Positions 31,638 to 43,023 of a stretch of DNA of 64,000 nt are shown one piece after another. The stretch comes from Costus lasius (Eukaryota; Streptophyta; Magnoliopsida; Zingiberales; Costaceae). Both the position numbers and the translations under genes were made by a program. The notes below the pieces were generated by a model. The model ran no database searches. It saw only the letters and a program-made list of their open reading frames with translations, and was not told the origin of the DNA. Position 1 is the stretch's first letter. Every line of letters starts with the position of its first letter. The DNA lies in contig JANVAS020000203.1 in assembly GCA_027563935.2 (NCBI GenBank), forward strand, positions 8,122,001 through 8,186,000, read 5' to 3'.

Positions 31638-34600
31638 ATGGCTGTGAACAATGGCAGATGGTCACTGCGATCTACCCTGGAAAGGGATAAGTTGGTTGGA
31701 TCCAACTTAAAGGATTGGTATATGAATTTGAGAATTGTGCTCAAGCTCAAGAGGAAGCTATATGTCCTTGAGAAGCCAATTCCTGAACCACTTCCATGCT
31801 TGGCCTCGGCGGCTGAGAAGGATGCTTATGATAAGCATCAAGCTGATACTTTGGAGGTTTCACAATTGATGCTAACCAACATGTCGCCCGAGCTTAGAAG
31901 GCAATATGAATCTAAGAGTGCCTCTGAAATTATTTCTAATCTAAGGCAGCTCTTTGATGCATTGGTTGAGCTCAACCCTCCCAAAGTAAACATTTAGTGC
32001 GTTGAGCCCAAAGGCTTAACTAATACATTGAAAACAAAGATGGAAAGAGTCAGGAATAATAAGTGCTACTCATGTGGAGGACCACCTCACATGATAAAGG
32101 ACATAGTACGACTTCAGAATGAGAAGAAGAGAGGCAAGGCTTCGTCTTCATGCTCAGGTATTTATGTTACAGAAGTCAACCTTTCTACTTCTATGTCATG
32201 GGTATTGGATACCGCATGTGGAGCTCATATTTGTACAAATATGCAGGGGCTCAAGAAAAGTAGATCGGTGCGGCTTGGAGAGATTGACCTACGCGTTGGA
32301 AACGGGGCACATGTTGCTGCTGTTGCTGTAGGCGTTCTGACTCTCTCCTTGCCTTCTGGACTTCAATTAGAACTAGACAATTGCTTTTGTGTACCTTCGC
32401 TAACAAAGAACATTGTATCCATTCCTTGCTTGGCGAGGAAAGGATTTAAATTTGAAATAAATAAGAACTCCTGTTCTTTTTCATTTGCAAATATGTTCTA
32501 TGGGAAGGGCACTTTGTGCAATGGTCTATATATCTTGGATATGGAAAGTTCTATTTGTAACATAAGCAATAAGAGGACCAAACTGAGTGGTTCAGTTGGC
32601 GCTTTCCTATGGCACTGTCGATTAGCCCATATAAACAAGAATCACATCCAACAACTCCATGCAAATGGATTGTTAGATTCAAGTTCCTTGGAGGAATTTG
32701 ATACTTGTGAACCTTGTTTATTAGGGAAGATGACAAAGGCGCCCTTCACCAAGATTGGTGAGAGGGCAGAAGGTTTATTGGATCTCATACATACTGATGT
32801 GTGTGGGCCCTTCAATAAACAAGCCAGAGGAGGGTACAGCTACTTCAGTACCTTTACTGTTGACTTCAGTAGGTATGGTTATGTCTACTTAATGAGACAT
32901 AAATCTGAATCCTTTGAGAAATTCAAGGAGTTCAAGAATGAAGTAGAGAACCAGCTTGGAAGATCCATTAAAGCTCTTCGATTAGATCGAGGTGGAGAAT
33001 ACCTGAGTGGTGAGTTCTTTGACTATCTGAGAGAGTGTGGGATCATATCCCAACTCACTCCTCCTGGAACACCTCAATGGAATGGTGTGTCTGAAAGGAG
33101 AAATCAAACTTTATTGGATATGGTTCGATCCATGATGAGTCATGCAACTCTACCTTCATCATTCTGGGGGCATGCACTAGAAACAGCTTCTCTAATACTG
33201 AATAATGTTCCATCTAAGAGTGTCTCCAAAATACCATACGAGGTATGGAGTGGAAGACGCCCTAATCTCACGTTTATCAGGATCTGGGGATGTGAGGCTT
33301 ATGTCAAACGTCAGGATTCTAGCAAGCTAGAACCTAGATCTGATAAGTGTGTGTTTGTGGGGTATCCTAAGGAAACTAAAGGATACTACTTCTATGTCCC
33401 AACCGAGAACAAAGTTTTTGTTGCTCGGGGTGCTGTCTTTCTAGAGAAAGAATTTCTTATGAAATAAGTTAGTGGGAGGAAGTTTGACTTGGATGAGGTC
33501 CAAGTGCAAGCACAAGACAAAGAGATGGAATCTGAGCCACCTGCACCGGTTGCTAGGCAACCTGAGGCTCAGACACAGGTCCCGCGTAGGTCTGGGAGAA
33601 TTCGTCGTGCACCTGAAAGGTATGGGTCGCTACCGACCCAACACGATGGGATCTTCATCATTGAGGATGAACCTAGAACCTATGATGAGGCGGTCAGTGG
33701 ACCGGACTCCGAGAAATGGCTTGACGCCATGAGATCTGAGATGGATTCCATGTCGGCTAACAAAGTCTGGGATTTGGTTAAGCTGCCTGATGGGGTAAAA
33801 CCCATAGGGTGTAAATGGGTCTTCAAGAAGAAGATGAACATGGATGGCAAAATAGTTACCTATAAGGGTAGACTAGTGGCTAAAGGATTTAAACAAGTCC
33901 ACGGGGTGGACTATGATGAAACCTTCTCGCCAGTTGCCATGATTAAATCCATTCGGATTCTGCTTGCTATAGCTGCATATCTTGACTATGAGATATGGCA
34001 GATGGATGTGAAAACAGCGTTCCTTAACGGGAAGCTGACTGAGGATGTGTATATGACACAACCTGATGGCTTCATCCATCCTGCAGAGGCTAATAAGGTC
34101 TGCAGGCTAAAGAGGTCCATCTATGGATTAAAGCAAGCATCTCGAAGTTGGAATCTTCGATTTGATGAGGCCGTGAGAGATTATGGCTTTATCAAAAGCG
34201 AAGATGACGCCTGTGTATACAGAAAATTCAGTGAGAGCTTGGTAATTTTTCTGGTCTTGTATGTTGATGATGTTGGGGTATGCCCTTAAGGCTAATGTTT
34301 GAGGCCTTGAGATTCTTACAGTATCATGTATAAACTCTATGTTTATAAAGGCAATGGTTGTTATTCAGGTTGTTATATTATCTGCTGTAATACATATACT
34401 TCTGAATAATGTCTCAATGCTGTTCAGCTAGGCTGACATGCACTTTTGTCCTTAGTCGAGATATCTTGGTGAACATGAGACAGCCTTGATATGATTGAGA
34501 CTAATATGTGTTCTAATCTTATAGGATGCTTCGAGCATGGAATAAGATGTAGACTCATGGGTACATTGGATGTACTGGACAGACCCTACTAGGATATTCC

Positions 34601-36920
34601 ATTGCTTGTCACAATGTGAATAATCCTTGAATGTAACAAGTGGCACATGTCCTCTGACTTGAGATCACTTGTGTTTCTAAATGATGATTGTCATTGTTTT
34701 GAGGTAGTTCAATATCATTTGAAACATAATGGTTATAGACTATCTTGGATAATGATCATGAGTCATGTTAGGGCACTAGTGATAGATATAGGATTGCCGT
34801 CTCCTTAATTGGAGTGTGATGTTCTAAAGGGGCCCCCTGGATGAGATGATTGAGAAAGTGTATGGCCATACCCAAGTGACTATGTTCATCTGATCTATTC
34901 ATGCTCATCATATTGGAGCTACAGGCTTGACACGCTTGTCCAATAAGAACATCCAGTGGCAAAGGAAATATGTATGCCTCGTGAAGTGGATTCACACTTG
35001 TGCTGTGGTTTGGGTGTAGTCTTGGAAGACTCTTTTCTTTATATCGGGAGACAGTGATGTGTTGCTAGATACCCCTCACTGATCGTGATAACGTAAGTTA
35101 TTGTTACCGACATTTAAAGGAAACCCTTAGGGTCGCACAATTTGATGATATGGCTTACTTAAGTCAGATCGTATGGACTGAATTGTTTTGGTTCAGTTTA
35201 AAGGGATTTAATCTCTGATTGTAAGTGAGATCTGGTCTGATCATGTTTGATTGATTAGGGCTTGAGATCGGTAAGCTTCGATTGAGAGAATGGATGCTAG
35301 ATCAGTGAGATCAGCAGCATCAAGAGATCAACGGTCAGATCAAGAACCTTAGGGTTTAATGTGATCTGGACTAATGGCTTGGGTTAATTAGTCTTTGAAC
35401 CAGACCAAAGTGAACCGGCTCATCAAGTGAGCGCATGGTTCAAGGGAGAAGAGATTTGCGACTTGTTCAATTGGTGTGAACAAGTGAACGTTGAGGCTTT
35501 GCTATTTTTAGCTAGCATGTTCTCTAACGTGACCACGCCTCACGTTCACGCCAAGCAACTCTACTCTCGCTCTTTGTACTTCTCTCTCGATGCCATGACT
35601 CTCGTGAGGTGTGAAGAGGTAGACGAAAAGAGAAGGTCTCGCCAAGCAAAGGATGCTCTTCCCTTCCATTCGACAAGGACTCCTTAGAACCTTGCTAGCA
35701 CAAGGAGCACTAAGGGAGTAGGCGATCACATCTTGTGTGCGAGCCATTTGGAGGAGAAGCACTTGAGTCTCTTCTTCCTAGACACCATCTATACAATGGC
35801 ATCGGTATGGTTCTTTTCATTGTATAAAATTTTATGTTGATCATACTATATGCAAAGATCCTAGAAACCCCCTTCCGCTATGTCAAAACCTCCATATGCG
35901 CCTATTAGGGTTTCGCCCCCCCCTTGCTCAGGGGAACTTTCAGATGACATACTGCTCATCGGAAACGACATCCCTAGTCTTCAAGCTGTGAAGACATGGT
36001 TGGGGAAGTGTTTCGAGATGAAAGACTTAGGGGGGGCCGCCTATATTCTAGGCGTGAGGATCTACCGGGATAGATCCAAGAGGCTCTTGGCCCTTAGTCA
36101 AAGTACTTACATTGATAAGGTACTGGAAAGGTTCTACATGGAGCAATCCAAGAAAGGATACCTTCCAGTGAGACATGGCCTTACTCTCTCAAAGAGCCAG
36201 TGTCCTACAACACAGGCTGAGAGGGATGACATGAGTCGAATTCCTTATGCTTCGGCAGTAGGATCGATCATGTATGCAATGTTATGTACTAGACCAGATG
36301 TGGCATATGCTGTGAGCATTACCAGCCGATACCAATCCAATCCAGGTCTACAGCACCGGGTGGCTGTAAAGAACATCCTAAAGTATCTGAGAAGAACTAA
36401 GGATTTGTTCTTGGTCTATGGGGGACAGGAAGAGCTCAGTATGCAGGGCTATACTGACACATCGTTCCAGTCTGACCCTGACGACTTTAGATCGCAGGCC
36501 GGCTATGTGTTCAAGATAAATGGAGGCGCTGTATGTTGGAAGAGCTTCAAGCAATCCACCATAGCAGATTCTACAACCGAAGCTGAGTATGTGGCTGCTT
36601 CTGAGGCAGCCAAGGAAGCTGTTTGGATAAGGAAGTTCTTATGTGATCTTCAAGTGGTACCTAGTGCAATGGATCCCATTGAACTCTACTGTGACAACAA
36701 TGGAGCAATTGCACAAGCCAAGGAACCACGGTCTCATCAAAGATCCAAACACATACTCAGAAGATTTCACCTGATCAGAGAGATCATTGACAGAGGTGAT
36801 GTCAAGATTAGCAGAGTAGACACAGAGAACAATCTGGCAGACCCATTGACCAAGGCTTTGGCGCAGCAGAAGCATGATGGTCACGCTAGAGATATGGGGT
36901 TGAGATTCCTCAACTTCTAG
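31638..36920 (+). pseudogene. B1 Gag-Pol, two nonsense codons, split by solo LTR A3
   Basis: The Gag start is MAVNNGRWSLRSTLERDKL. Without A3 the frame is 1,202 codons, with stops TAG at 31995-31997 (B2 has CAG) and TAA at 33465-33467 (B2 has GAA). Gag runs from NLRQLFDAL straight to VELNPPKV and misses roughly 90-100 residues present in A1. The zinc knuckle is CYSCGGPPHMIKDIV, with the last Cys lost. Protease (WVLDTACGAHIC), integrase (HCRLAHINK; HTDVCGPF), RT (YVDD, cut by A3 at its GATGA) and RNase H follow. The shared Gag deletion in B1 and B2 suggests a lineage that depends on Gag from another element. Confidence 0.93.
34271..35942 (+). repeat. Solo LTR A3 (1,672 bp) in the B1 RT
   Basis: It runs from TGTTGGGG to GGGGAACTTTCA, flanked by exact GATGA (34266-34270 and 35943-35947). 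It cuts the YVDD codons of B1. No internal region remains. Confidence 0.95.
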
Positions 36921-36930
36921 GTCTTAGTGC

Positions 36931-36940
36931 AAGTGGGAGA
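36931..36940 (+). other. Polypurine tract of B1
   Basis: AAGTGGGAGA lies one base before the 3' LTR. Confidence 0.85.
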
Positions 36941-36941
36941 T

Positions 36942-37332
36942 TGTTGGTGTATATGCCCTAGGACCTAGTTTTGGTCAACTTATGTACTACTTGACACTGA
37001 TATTTATATATCATTCTGGCATTGTCGTTATCATTGTTTGACTACACCTGCGATTGTGTACTTACATGATAATGTCCCTGGAGACAGATTGGATCTGTGC
37101 TCGAATTATAATCCCCAGTCGATGTACCTTAGTGGATATGGGACAGCTATGGTACTTGTGAGACTGGTATGTGGGCTGGTTAGGCACGTGGTGCTAACGC
37201 AGACACATGGGTATATCATTGGGGATATACTGGATAGACCCGCTATGAGGCTATGACTTGGTGTCATGAGTTATCCTCATAAGTGACAGGAGATGCATTG
37301 ATCCCTTGACTTGAGGTCATTGATCATTCTAT
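36942..37332 (+). repeat. 3' LTR of B1, first part
   Basis: It starts TGTTGGTG and is cut at TCTAT (37328-37332) by A4. It continues at 57551. Confidence 0.93.
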
Positions 37333-37560
37333 TGTTAGGTCCCCTTCAAGGGGGAGCGTAACCCTAGATAGGCGCATATGAAGTTTTTCATGCAGCGGAA
37401 AGGGGATTTCTAGGATCTTTGCAGTTATATGATCAACTATAAACGATTGTAAACAAGAATCAAGGAATTGATTCTTACCAAAGCCATTGCTTGGATGGCG
37501 TCTAGGAAGAAGAGACTCAAGCGCTTCTCCTCCAAATGGTGCGCACACAAAAGATGTCGC
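37333..37560 (-). repeat. 3' LTR of A4, first part
   Basis: This is the U5 end of the LTR in inverse orientation, with the stem CCCCT/AGGGG. It is interrupted by B2 after GTCGC and continues at 48677. Confidence 0.92.
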
Positions 37561-39625
37561 TGTTGGTGTATATGCCCTAGGACCTAGTTTTGGTCCATCT
37601 TTGTACTACTTGACTGTGATATTAATATATATCTTTCTGGCATTGTCGTTATCATTGTTTGTCTACACCTGCGATTGTGTACTTACATGATAATGTCCCT
37701 GGAGGCAGATTGGATCTGTGCTCGAACTATAGTCCCCAGTCGATGTACCTGAGTGGATATGGGACAACTCTGGTACTTGAGAGACTGGTATATGGGCTGG
37801 TTAGGCACGTGGTGCTAACGCAGACACATGGGTATATCATTGGAGGATATACTGGACAGACCCGCCGTGAGGCTATGACTTAGTGTCATGAGTTATCCTC
37901 ACAAGTGACAGGAGATGCATTGATCCCTTGACTTTAGGTCATTGACCATTCTATATGGTTAGGGACTTGCTTTGATGCAACCTAACACCTTGCCGTAGTT
38001 GGGAGGTCATAACGGTTGTCATTGAGCATGTCACGACCCATATGAGAAGGTCAATGGACAGACATAGGATTTGCCCCTTCCTTTGGGAAGTATGATATCC
38101 ATGGAGCTCCCTTATGGTTCTATGACTGAGAGTATATGGCCATACCCAGGTAAGAACCTGTTCTAGTCATAGCCATGTGATTGGATGAAAACAAGTGGTG
38201 ACACACTTGTCCAATCGGATATCAGTTCGGCAAAGAGACTGTAATGCATCTGTACCTAGTTGCGATGATGGGGATGTCGATGTCGATATCCATTCCGATG
38301 ACTTGGGTAGTAGTGATGCACTGCTAGGTGCCACTCACTGCTTGTGGTGACATTTGGTTAGCACTGCCAACGTCAGAGGGACCTACAGGGTCGCACACCT
38401 TGATACTCGAGTTCTCGTATTGATCGGGAAGCCTTATGATTGAGTTATTGGATAACTCGGATCTATTTGGGAGATTTCATCAGCGCCAATGGGCCTAATG
38501 AGATGGAAGAATGTTATTGGAGCCAAACTTCATTTTTGGCAGGTTGACCCGTATTTGACCATGGTTGGCCACATTTGAATTAGGGTTGCATTGGATTGGA
38601 TCCAAGTGCTTAATCAACCCATGTAATGAAGTTTGGGCTAGCTCGTTATCCAATGAGGCCCGATAACAAGTTCTCATGAAGTGAGAAAAGGTTAAAAGGG
38701 TATAATGGGGACAAAACTTCTCCCCTAGGCGCCTATGGGCATAACGGGGAGAAGTGGCGCAATTTGCTTCATTAGGAAGCTTTAGGCGCCTTGCCCCTCT
38801 ACCTTGGATGGTATGCTTGCTTCTATGGCAAGTCTTGGGGCTGATATGGCTTGATAGACTTCTTTGGAAGGTCTCATGTGCATATGGATAATTAGGAGAG
38901 GTTTATGGTAAAGTCTTGGAGACTTTCCTTACCTCAAACCCTAATTACTCTCTCCCCTTTACCCTAGCCGCCTCCTCCTTTGAGAATTGCGCCCACACCC
39001 TATTATTGCTGCCCCCTCTTGCCTCTCTATATATACATGGGTATATGCGAGAGCAAGAGATTGATTTTTGGCGTGAGCAAGAATTAGAAGGGTAAAGAGG
39101 GAGGCTTTGGCGAAAGTCTTCTCTTCCATCTTCATCCTAGTCACAAGTCTCTTCTATCCTTCTTCTCTTGGAGCAAGGACGGATAGGACTTGGTGTCTTC
39201 ACCCTCTTGACTCTTATCTTGGCGCACCTTCTCTAGGAGTTGGCGCAAGTAAGGATGAGGAATTGAAGACATGGCGGCAACTTCTCCATCTTTCTTCTTC
39301 ATTGGCGCTTCTACTTTAGAAGTGGCGCAAGGGTTGAAGAAAGTGCACGAAGGCTTGGATCTTCTTCCCGAGGCTAGCACCGGGCGTGGAAGAAGAGGAC
39401 TCGAGGCATCCGTGTGTGTGAGACTGCAGAGGGCGCACGCTTGGGCGCCTATCACGACATCGACCTCATCTTGCTCTGAGGTATTTTCTAACTCATCGTG
39501 TCGACCCCCTTGCATGCGATCTTCACTGGTTTTTGGGACCGGCCTGTTTCGGGGACATTCTTCCGCTGTGCAATGTATGTATGTGTCTCTGAAAAATTAT
39601 AAAATGTCCCCGGGGTTTCCTAACA
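37561..39625 (+). repeat. 5' LTR of B2 (2,065 bp)
   Basis: The U3 start resembles B1, but the region around 38700-39480 differs strongly from B1, so B1 and B2 are different subfamilies. The TATA candidate is TATATATA at 39028-39035. Confidence 0.93.
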
Positions 39626-39626
39626 G

Positions 39627-39637
39627 TGGTATCAGAG
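39627..39637 (+). other. Primer-binding site of B2
   Basis: TGGTATCAGAG lies one base after the LTR end. Confidence 0.92.
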
Positions 39638-41109
39638 CGACTTGCAAGACTCGAACGATGTTTTATGCTTTTCTTTCATGCTCACATACCATATCTCTAT
39701 TTTCGAAAAATAGCATAATGCATGGCAAACGATTTTTCTAAGTAGGAAAAATTAGGGTTTCTTGTTTCTATCATCCTCTCAATCTCTTTTGGATTTTTGG
39801 ACTATTTTTCTTGTCTGATTTAAAGATCAAAGGCGCACGTAGTTTTGTCAAGTAGGACGGGCATTGTGTCTTCGGACTGGCCAAGTCTCTTGATCTGACA
39901 AAATTGCCAGCCGAAAGGATCTCTGAAATCATCTTGAAAAATAAATCGCAATTAACCAAAAGATTTGTGAGAAGAAGATGAGAAAAAGAGACTGGTTTTA
40001 ATGAAAAAGTAAAATTTCAGATTTTATGTTTTTCATGAGCATGTAGAATTGCATGAGTAAATACCTTGATTGTGCATGATGTTGTGGTCGTATGTCAAGC
40101 CCCCTAGCATGCCTGTGATGTATCCTTGTGAGGCCTGCGTGCCGCTTTTCTTTTTGCTTTTAACTAAGAAGAAGATTAGGGTGGCGTATCTACTTGGAGC
40201 AAGGTGCATGCTTGCTTGGTTGCGCATCCTTGCCTGATGGCGCAACAAGCTTCAAAGGTGGCACATCCTTCCATAGGAGCGCAAGTTAGGGTTTGGCCGA
40301 GCCTTGTGCTTGTGTGCTATCCCTCTTGTGGCTTGCTAAATGGCGCACCTTCCTTGGAGGAAGACCATGGCATTGGCCGAACCTTGTGGGTGTACCCCTA
40401 GGGTTTGAGAGCTAAACCATGGGAGAATGACCTTAGAGCCAACCTTGAAGATAGAGCTAGAGGTCGGCTAGGCTAGGTCTAATCTTGGGGCTTGAATCCT
40501 AGGTCAAGAGTTGAACCCCTTTTTGGCATGGATTGGTTCAATGTCTTGAATGGGCTATGATCACATCATCCTTTTATTGCTTTCTTTACAAAAGCTAAAG
40601 CATGCCTGTGATGTTTTATCGTTATGTTATCACCATAGGATTGCATGCCTGTAATGATAGACATAAGATAAAACTGAGATGATGAGACCTTAAACAAAAA
40701 CCCTCAATTAAAATATGAAGTCTAGTAGCCTTCTAACGCGTAGCCCTCACTAAGCTATCGATCAGTGGAGTTGTGAACTATTTCCCACCCTCGTGGGACA
40801 CACCCACTTATCTTTAGAAAGTGCGTGGTGGCAATGGTTTCCCCAGTCCAGTTTTAACCTGGGCGTGCCTTCGCAAGGAAACTCGTTGGCCCTGGGCATA
40901 ACGGTTAGGGATGGACTTGACTAGAAGTTCACATGTGCTGGGCACATGGTGAAAGTCTAGAGGCATCGTTGAGAGGTAAGGGTTTCATGTTGTATCCAGC
41001 CCTCGCTGGACATGAAATGCCTGGACTGTCTCAATAAGGGGAATTGCTTGGAGCAATCGGCCGGCGCGCCCACCTTAGGAAACATGGGTCACTTTGTGCA
41101 TCTCATCCC
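39638..41109 (+). other. Leader of B2, first part
   Basis: There is no gene. It is similar to 30002-31441 of B1. Stem-loops H1 to H4 are present from 40783; H4 is 41043-41048/41052-41057. It is cut by A5 at ATCCC in H5. Confidence 0.85.
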
Positions 41110-42827
41110 TGTAGGGTCCCCTTCAAGGGGGAGCGCAAGCATGTGAAACCCCTTTCAAGAGGGGGGCGAAAACACTAAAGGGGGTGGCGGATAACTTTGA
41201 TAGCGGAAGCATGTGTTTTCAACGATTTTAGCATGAGCATATGATCAACTTGAATGAGTTAGATCTATACCATAGCCATAGAGTTGGAGGTCGGCTTGGA
41301 AGAAGAGATCGAATAGGGGTCTCCTCCACAAGATGCGCACACAAGATGAGGATGCGCTCACTTCCTTGGTGCTCCTTGTGCTAGCAAGGTTCCAAGAGTT
41401 GTCCTTGATCGAGTAAAGAGAAGAGATGATCACTTCCTTTGGTTGGCCGGTCCTTCTCTTGTCGTCCACACCCAAATTCTCTCAAGTCTCGTCGAGCAAG
41501 AGCAAGGAGACAAGAGTTCGATGAGCCTTCAAGCCGTTTTGGCGTTTCAAGGAGACATGCGCTCAATGACTTTCCAAAAATGGAAAATCCATTAAGCCAT
41601 GCGTTCTCACTTCTAGCAAACCGCCCAAAACGCTTTATGGATCGAACCATGGGTTCACCCATGTGAACCGGTTCAATCCAAATTGGTCCAAACCAATTTG
41701 GTTCAAAGACCAAACCAAGCCAATCGGTCTAGATCAACCAAACCCTAAGGTTTCCAATCTAACCGTTCATCTCATGATGCTCTTGATCTCACCGATCATG
41801 CATCAATACTCTTGATCGAAGCTTACCGATCTCAAGCCCTAATCAATCAAACATGATCAGACTGGATCTCACTTACAATCAGAGTTTAAACTCCTTCAAA
41901 CTGAACCGAAACAATTCAGTCCACACGATCTGACTCAAGTAAGCCATATCATCAAATTGTGCGACCCTGAGGGTTTCCTTTAAATGTCGGTAACGATAAC
42001 TTACGTTATCACAATCAGTGAGGGGTATCTAGCAACACATCACTGTCTCCCGATATAAAGGAAAGAGTCTTCCAAGACTACACCCAAACCACAGCATAAG
42101 TGTGAATCAAACTCACGAGGCATGCATGTTTCCTTTGCCACTGGATGTTCTTATTGGACAAGCATGTCAAGCCTGTAACTCCAATATGATGAGCATGATT
42201 AGATCAGATGATCATAGTCATCTGGGTATGGCCATACACTATCTCAATCATCTCATACAGGGGGGCCCTTTAGAACATCACACTCCTTGAACAAGGAGAC
42301 GGCAATCCTTTATCTATCACTAGTGTCCTAACCTGACTCAAGCTCATCATCCAAGATAGTCTATAATCATTATGTTTCAAATGATATTGAACTACCTCAA
42401 AACAATGACAATCATCATTTAGAAACACAAGTGATCTCAAGTCGAAGGACATGTGCCACTTGCTGCTATCAAGGATTATTCACATTGTGACAAACAATTG
42501 AATATCCTAGAAGGGTCTGTCCAGTACATCCAATGTACCCATGATTCTACATCTTATTCCAGCTCGAAGCATCCTATAAGATTAGCACACATATTAGTCT
42601 CAATCATATCAAGGCTGTCTTATGTTCACCAAGATATCTCGACTAAGGACATAGAGCCTGTCAGCCTAGCTGAACAGCTTTGAGACATTATTCAGTAGTA
42701 CACTTATTATTGCAGACAAGGTAACAACCTGAATAATAACCATGCCTTTATAAACATAAGAGTTTATTACATGATACTTATACAATCCCAAGGCCTCAAA
42801 CATTAGCCTTAAGGGCATACTCCAACA
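41110..42827 (-). repeat. Solo LTR A5 (1,718 bp) in the B2 leader
   Basis: It runs from TGTAGGGTCC to CTCCAACA, with ATCCC on both sides (41105-41109 and 42828-42832). It is the longest A LTR here, because its U5 end holds two C-rich/G-rich stems in a row (41118-41131 and about 41148-41166). Confidence 0.94.
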
Positions 42828-42832
42828 ATCCC

Positions 42833-43023
42833 ACCCTCGTGGGACGCGAAGCCCTGTGTGGAATGAGGATCTCATCTCACTAGGAAATCTTGGATTTCTC
42901 GATTGACTTTGTGGGTTGTCAATTCGATTAAAAATAGTGGGAGCCATGGTCATTTAAAAGGCAAGTCCAGTTTAAATGACTCGAAGTAGTACTAATCTGC
43001 TGTTTCTTGGTTGTTGTAGAACA
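42833..43023 (+). other. Leader of B2, second part
   Basis: It holds the three-way junction: closing stem 42876-42882/42935-42941, and inner hairpins GAAATC/GATTTC near 42885-42898 and TTGAC/GTCAA. Confidence 0.7.

Noticed and set aside
39271..39741. ORF of 156 codons in the B2 5' LTR (copy at 48317-48688) and overlapping antisense ORF 39141-39515
   Set aside because: They lie in LTR sequence, overlap on both strands, have low-complexity and chance composition, and are not kept in B1. No recognised domain.
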